Source: Heterodera schachtii (taxonomy: Eukaryota; Nematoda; Chromadorea; Rhabditida; Heteroderidae). From it: a stretch of 64,000 bases of DNA. This document shows positions 58,258 through 64,000 of this stretch, piece after piece. Under the pieces are notes generated by a model. The model did no database searches, was not told the DNA's origin, and saw only the letters and a list, made by a program, of their open reading frames with translations. The position numbers and the translations under genes are program-made. Position 1 is the first letter of the stretch. Each line of letters starts with the position of its first letter. Location: assembly GCA_023374025.1 (NCBI GenBank), contig SIJG01000138.1:9043-73042 (forward strand), read 5' to 3'.

Positions 58258-61200
58258 GAGACGGAGTTGGCTCCTTATACACTAAGACGGAGTTGGTCAG
58301 ACGGAGTGGCCTCAAGACGGAGTTGGTCAGACGGAGTTGGCCAGACGGAGTTGGCTAGACGGAGTGGCCTCAAGACGGAGTTGGTCAGACGGAGTGGCCT
58401 CAAGACGGAGTTGGCCAGACGGAGTTGGCCAGACGGAGTTGGCCAGACGGAGTTGGCTAGACGGAGTGGCCTCAAGACGGAGTTGGTCAGACGGAGTGGC
58501 CTCAAGACCGAGTTGGCTCAGACGGAGTGGCCTCAAGACGGAGTTGGCCAGGCGGAGTTGGCCAGACGGAGTTGGCTCAGACGGAGTGGCCTCAAGACGG
58601 AGTTGGCCAGACGGAGTTGGCCAGACGGAGTTGGCTCAGACGGAGTGGCCTCAAGACGGAGTTGGTCAGACGGAGTTGGATCAGACGGAGTGGCCTCAAG
58701 ACGGAGTTGGTCAGACGGAGTGGCCTCAAGACGGAGTTGGTCAGACGGAGTTGGCCAGACGGAGTTGGCTAGACGGAGTGGCCTCAAGACGGAGTTGGTC
58801 AGACGGAGTGGCCTCAAGACGGAGTTGGCCAGACGGAGTTGGCCAGACGGAGTTGGCTCAGACGGAGTGGCCTCAAGACGGAGTTGGCCAGACGGAGTTG
58901 GCCAGACGGAGTTGGCTCAGACGGAGTGGCCTCAAGACGGAGTTGGCCAGACGGAGTTGGCTCAGACGGAGTGGCCTCAAGACGGAGTTGGCCAGACGGA
59001 GTTGGCCAGACGGAGTTGGCCAGACGGAGTTGGCTCAGACGGAGTGGCCTCAAGACGGAGTTGGCCAGACGGAGTTGGTCAGACGGAGTTGGCCAGACGG
59101 AGTTGGCTCAGACGGAGTGGCCTCAAGACGGAGTTGGCCAGACGGAGTTGGCCAGACGGAGTTGGCTCAGACGGAGTGGCCTCAAGACGGAGTTGGCCAG
59201 ACGGAGTGGCCTCAAGACGGAGTTGGCCAGACGGAGTTGGCTCAGACGGAGTGGCCTCAAGACGGAGTTGGCCAGACGGAGTTGGCTCAGACGGAGTGGC
59301 CTCAAGACGGAGTTGGCCAGACGGAGTTGGCCAGACGGAGTTGGCTCAGACGGAGTGGCCTCAAGACGGAGTTGGTCAGACGGAGTTGGATCAGACGGAG
59401 TGGCCTCAAGACGGAGTTGGTCAGACGGAGTGGCCTCAAGACGGAGTTGGCCAGACGGAGTTGGCCAGACGGAGTTGGCTCAGACGGAGTGGCCTCAAGA
59501 CGGAGTTGGCCAGACGGAGTTGGCTAGACGGAGTTGGCCAGACGGAGTTGGCTCAGACGGAGTGGCCTCAAGACGGAGTTGGTCAGACGGAGTTGGCCAG
59601 ACGGAGTTGGCTCAGACGGAGTGGCCTCAAGACGGAGTTGGCCAGACGGAGTTGGCTCAGACGGAGTGGCCTCAAGACGGAGTTGGTCAGACGGAGTTGG
59701 ATCAGACGGATGTGGCCTCAAGACGGAGTTGGTCAGACGGAGTGGCCTCAAGACGGAGTTGGTCAGACGGAGTTGGCCAGACGGAGTTGGCTAGACGGAG
59801 TGGCCTCAAGACGGAGTTGGTCAGACGGAGTGGCCTCAAGACCGAGTTGGCTCAGACGGAGTGGCCTCAAGACGGAGTTGGCCAGACGGAGTTGGCCAGA
59901 CGGAGTTGGCTCAGACGGAGTGGCCTCAAGACGGAGTTGGCCAGACGGAGTTTGCCAGACGGAGTTGGCTCAGACGGAGTTGGCTCAGACGGAGTGGCCT
60001 CAAGACGGAGTTGGCCAGACGGAGTTGGCCAGACGGAGTTGGCCAGACGGAGTTGGCTCAGACGGAGTGGCCTCAAGACGGAGTTGGCCAGACGGAGTTG
60101 GCCAGACGGAGTTGGTCAGACGGAGTGGCCTCAAGACGGAGTTGGCCAGACGGAGTTGGCCAGACGGAGTTGGCTCAGACGGAGCGGCCTCAAGAAGGAG
60201 TTGGCCAGACGGAGTTGGCCAGACGGAGTGGCCTCAAGACGGAGTTGGCCAGACGGAGTTGGCTCAGACGGAGTAGCCTCAAGACGGAGTTGGCCAGACG
60301 GAGTTGGCTCAGACGGAGTTGGCTCAGACGGAGTTGGCCAGACGGAGTTGGCTCAGACGGAGTGGCCTCAAGACGGAGTTGGCCAGACGGAGTTGGCCAG
60401 ACGGAGTTGGCTCAGACGGAGTGGCCTCAAGACGGAGTTGGCCAGACGGAGTTGGCTCAGACGGAGTGGCCTCAAGACGGAGTTGGCCAGACGGAGTTGG
60501 CCAGACGGAGTTGGCTCAGACGGAGTGGCCTCAAGACGGAGTTGGCCAGACGGAGTTGGCCAGACGGAGTTGGTCAGACGGAGTTGGCTCAGACGGAGTG
60601 GCCTCAAGACGGAGTTGGCCAGACGGAGTTGGCCAGACGGAGTTGGCTCAGACGGAGCGGCCTCAAGAAGGAGTTGGCCAGACGGAGTTGGCCAGACGGA
60701 GTGGCCTCAAGACGGAGTTGGCCAGACGGAGTTGGCTCAGACGGAGTGGCCTCAAGACGGAGTTGGCCAGACGGAGTTGGCTCAGACGGAGTTGGCCAGA
60801 CGGAGTTGGCTCAGACGGAGTGGCCTCAAGACGGAGTTGGCCAGACGGAGTTGGCCAGACGGAGTTGGCTCAGACGGAGTGGCCTCAAGACGGAGTTGGC
60901 CAGACGGAGTTGGCTCAGACGGAGTGGCCTCAAGACGGAGTTGGCCAGACGGAGTTGGCCAGACGGAGTTGGCTCAGACGGAGTGGCCTCAAGACGGAGT
61001 TGGCCAGACGGAGTTGGCTAGACGGAGTTGGCCAGACGGAGTTGGCTCAGACGGAGCGGCCTCAAGAAGGAGTTGGCCAGACGGAGTTGGCCAGACGGAG
61101 TGGCCTCAAGACGGAGTTGGCCAGACGGAGTTGGCTCAGACGGAGTAGCCTCAAGACGGAGTTGGCCAGACGGAGTTGGCTCAGACGGAGTTGGCTCAGA

Positions 61201-63430
61201 CGGAGTTGGCCAGACGGAGTTGGCTCAGACGGAGTGGCCTCAAGACGGAGTTGGCCAGACGGAGTTGGCCAGACGGAGTTGGCTCAGACGGAGTGGCCTC
61301 AAGACGGAGTTGGCCAGACGGAGTTGGCTCAGACGGAGTGGCCTCAAGACGGAGTTGGCCAGACGGAGTTGGCCAGACGGAGTTGGCTCAGACGGAGTGG
61401 CCTCAAGACGGAGTTGGCCAGACGGAGTTGGCCAGACGGAGTTGGTCAGACGGAGTTGGCTCAGACGGAGTGGCCTCAAGACGGAGTTGGCCAGACGGAG
61501 TTGGCCAGACGGAGTTGGCTCAGACGGAGCGGCCTCAAGAAGGAGTTGGCCAGACGGAGTTGGCCAGACGGAGTGGCCTCAAGACGGAGTTGGCCAGACG
61601 GAGTTGGCTCAGACGGAGTGGCCTCAAGACGGAGTTGGCCAGACGGAGTTGGCTCAGACGGAGTTGGCCAGACGGAGTTGGCTCAGACGGAGTGGCCTCA
61701 AGACGGAGTTGGCCAGACGGAGTTGGCCAGACGGAGTTGGCTCAGACGGAGTGGCCTCAAGACGGAGTTGGCCAGACGGAGTTGGCTCAGACGGAGTGGC
61801 CTCAAGACGGAGTTGGCCAGACGGAGTTGGCCAGACGGAGTTGGCTCAGACGGAGTGGCCTCAAGACGGAGTTGGCCAGACGGAGTTGGCTAGACGGAGT
61901 TGGCCAGACGGAGTTGGCTCAGACGGAGTGGCCTCAAGACGGAGTTGGTCAGACGGAGTTGGCCAGACGGAGTTGGCTCAGACGGAGTGGCCTCAAGACG
62001 GAGTTGGCCAGACGGAGTTGGCTCAGACGGAGTGGCCTCAAGACGGAGTTGGCTAGACGGAGTTGGCCAGACGGAGTTGGCTCAGACGGAGTGGCCTCAA
62101 GACCGAGTTGGCCAGACGGAGTGGCCTCAAGACGGAGTTGGCCAGACGGAGTTGGCCAGACGGAGTTGGTCAGACGGAGTTGGCTCAGACGGAGTGGCCT
62201 CAAGACGGAGTTGGCCAGACGGAGTTGGCCAGACGGAGTTGGCTCAGACGGAGCGGCCTCAAGAAGGAGTTGGCCAGACGGAGTTGGCCAGACGGAGTGG
62301 CCTCAAGACGGAGTTGGCCAGACGGAGTTGGCTCAGACGGAGTGGCCTCAAGACGGAGTTGGCCAGACGGAGTTGGCTCAGACGGAGTTGGCCAGACGGA
62401 GTTGGCTCAGACGGAGTGGCCTCAAGACGGAGTTGGCCAGACGGAGTTGGCCAGACGGAGTTGGCTCAGACGGAGTGGCCTCAAGACGGAGTTGGCCAGA
62501 CGGAGTTGGCTCAGACGGAGTGGCCTCAAGACGGAGTTGGCCAGACGGAGTTGGCCAGACGGAGTTGGCTCAGACGGAGTGGCCTCAAGACGGAGTTGGC
62601 CAGACGGAGTTGGCTAGACGGAGTTGGCCAGACGGAGTTGGCTCAGACGGAGTGGCCTCAAGACGGAGTTGGTCAGACGGAGTTGGCCAGACGGAGTTGG
62701 CTCAGACGGAGTGGCCTCAAGACGGAGTTGGCCAGACGGAGTTGGCTCAGACGGAGTGGCCTCAAGACGGAGTTGGCTAGACGGAGTTGGCCAGACGGAG
62801 TTGGCTCAGACGGAGTGGCCTCAAGACCGAGTTGGCCAGACGGAGTTGGCTCAGACGGAGTGGCCTCAAGACGGAGTTGGCTAGACGGAGTTGGCCAGAC
62901 GGAGTTGGCTCAGACGGAGTGGCCTCAAGACGGAGTTGGCTAGACGGAGTTGGCCAGACGGAGTTGGCTCAGACGGAGTGGCCTCAAGACGGAGTTGGTC
63001 AGACGGAGTTGGCCAGACGGAGTTGGCTCAGACGGAGTGGCCTCAAGACGGAGTTGGCCAGACGGAGTTGGCTCAGACGGAGTGGCCTCAAGACGGAGTT
63101 GGTCAGACGGAGTTGGATCAGACGGAGTGGCCTCAAGACGGAGTTGGTCAGACGGAGTGGCCTCAAGACGGAGTTGGTCAGACGGAGTTGGCCAGACGGA
63201 GTTGGCTCAGACGGAGTGGCCTCAAGACGGAGTTGGCTAGACGGAGTTGGCCAGACGGAGTTGGCTCAGACGGAGTGGCCTCAAGACCGAGTTGGCCAGA
63301 CGGAGTTGGCTCAGACGGAGTTGGCGAGACGGAGTTGGCCAGACGGAGCTGGCCAGACGGAGTTGGCTCAGACGGAGTTGGCTCAGACGGAGTTGGCCCA
63401 GACGGAGTTGGCGAGACGGAGTTGGCCCGT
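58258..63430. repeat. 5.1-kb satellite of 14/15/16-bp monomers with higher-order structure
   Basis: Roughly 350 head-to-tail monomers of a few types: GACGGAGTTGGCCA (14), GACGGAGTTGGCTCA (15), GACGGAGTGGCCTCAA (16), plus GGTCA and GGCTA variants. A common block is 14+14+15+16 = 59 bp. Rare markers repeat at fixed distance: GAGCGGCC at 60182, 60655, 61054 and 61527, and GAGTAGCC at 60271 and 61143, giving an 872-bp higher-order unit. All frames lack stops, so the very long open frames here are artefacts. Confidence 0.95.
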
Positions 63431-63479
63431 TTCGAGTTTTTTAGCCTTTTGAGATTAAGAGATTAAAAAATAATTGTCT

Positions 63480-63789
63480 TTTTTGTGTTCCACTCTCTCT
63501 CCGAATTTTTTTTTTTAGAAAATGGACCTGCTTAAAAGAAGATAATGTTGAAAAGTTACAAACAAAACAGAAAAGATGAATTAGTCTTTTTTGTCGTCCC
63601 CCCATCCTTCTCCTCTTTCTCTCTCTTCCTTCTTGTCTTCCCCTTCTTCTCTTCTCTCCTCTCATCCTCCTTTTCTTTCTCCTCTCCTCTTCCTTCTCTT
63701 CATTTCCTTTCTCTTCCTCTCTCTCTCATCTTCACTTCTTCTCTCCATCCCTCTCTCTCTGTGCCATGCCTTTCTTCTTCTTTTCCTTA
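63480..63789. repeat. Pyrimidine-rich CTTCTCTCC tract
   Basis: Low-complexity CT-rich sequence, probably the 3' UTR and flank of the minus-strand gene that follows. No coding meaning assigned. Confidence 0.5.
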
Positions 63790-64000
63790 TCACTTCCACC
63801 ATCTGCTAAACCAACTTTTCCCTTTGTTCGACTCCACTTCCTCTTCTACATTTTCATTCTCTTTGCTTGTTCCTCCTCCCTCTAAGAAATTGTTCAATGC
63901 TTGTTTTTCTTGTTTTTTCTTCTCCTTCTCGGCATTATACTCTTTCAGCAACTTTGCATCCGCTTCATTTATGTTTATGTAATTGTCATGCGTGTTTGTA
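63790..64000 (-). CDS. C-terminal part of an unknown charged protein (cut by window edge)
   Basis: Minus-strand frame open from the window edge to TGA at 63792-63790, about 69 residues. It is Lys/Glu/Asn-rich with a coiled-coil stretch (Lys-Leu-Leu-Lys-Glu-Tyr-Asn-Ala-Glu-Lys), a Gly-Gly-Gly linker, an acidic segment, and ends Ser-Trp-Phe-Ser-Arg-Trp-Trp-Lys. The acidic Lys-Glu-Asn segment is loosely like the 48-50 kb repeat unit. No family recognised. Confidence 0.5.
   Translation of the reverse strand, partial: TNTHDNYININEADAKLLKEYNAEKEKKKQEKQALNNFLEGGGTSKENENVEEEVESNKGKSWFSRWWK

Larger units (their letters stand above)
56603..58296. mobile_element. Nested palindromes bearing the satellite monomer at both ends
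   Basis: 56603-56692 holds six inverted monomers (CCAACTCCGTC). 56654-56692 (CTTAGTGTATAAGG core) is the inverse of 58258-58296. Inside, 56693-56740 pairs with 57155-57210 (CATTTTAAGCTTAAG), and 57210-57240 (CTCATATTCACAATGCTA) pairs with 58227-58256. This is best read as successive insertions of palindromic elements. No gene. Confidence 0.65.

Noticed and set aside
58267..63466. Overlapping open frames of up to 769 codons on the plus strand
   Set aside because: They are the same 14-16-bp satellite read in all frames, which lacks stop codons; no start context, splice sites or domain.
63545..63982. Plus-strand 145-codon Ser/Phe-rich frame
   Set aside because: Antisense of the terminal minus-strand exon and its CT-rich flank.

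Overview
The window looks like nuclear DNA of a plant-parasitic cyst-type nematode (Heteroderidae such as Heterodera or Globodera; inferred, not proven). The reasons are AT-rich DNA, short GT-AG introns, astacin metalloproteases with the nematode-type EGF and CUB tail, a small secreted collagen-like protein, and two coiled-coil plus SPRY loci of the kind expanded in cyst nematodes. Host genes are sparse; most of the window is transposon, foldback and satellite DNA.

Layout. 1-4.4 kb: 3' part of a MIC60/mitofilin gene (+). 4.7-6.1 kb: palindromic and GC-rich repeats. 6.1-7.4 kb: secreted collagen-like gene (-). 9.1-10.6 kb: small LIM-domain gene (+) hit by a 637-bp hAT-type MITE with an 8-bp target duplication. 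10.9-11.9 kb: large palindromic element. 13-17.7 kb: one truncated and one complete astacin gene (-). 18.2-21.3 kb: GC-palindromic element and a 114-bp AT satellite. 21.7-32.1 kb: a Ty3/Gypsy element with near-identical 232-bp LTRs and matching 6-bp target duplications; a 4.1-kb block holding a whole astacin gene lies between its leader and its gag. 32.8-36.7 kb: a second copy of that block with a frameshifted astacin. 36.7-41.7 kb: palindromic element, a broken SPRY locus, a hAT MITE and a small hypothetical gene. 42.2-43.2 kb: a four-exon gene of unknown function. 43.3-46.9 kb: hAT elements, one carrying transposase remains. 47.3-50.8 kb: a truncated SPRY/coiled-coil gene (-), interrupted by a run of N and preceded by a roughly 78-bp coding minisatellite. 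51.2-52.4 kb: foldback element with a hairpin array. 52.5 kb: small secreted peptide (-). 53.2-58.3 kb: minisatellite, MITE remnants and nested palindromes. 58.26-63.43 kb: a 5.1-kb satellite of 14/15/16-bp monomers. 63.8-64 kb: last exon of another gene (-).

The genes form no operon or shared pathway. The astacins, collagen-like protein, SPRY proteins and small peptide are compatible with secretion or cuticle/parasitism roles; MIC60 and the LIM protein are housekeeping or cytoskeletal types. The strongest biological signal is how mobile DNA has reshaped these genes: a host protease gene enclosed in an LTR element, a transposon supplying a stop codon to a LIM gene, and satellite monomers that match the arms of a foldback structure.
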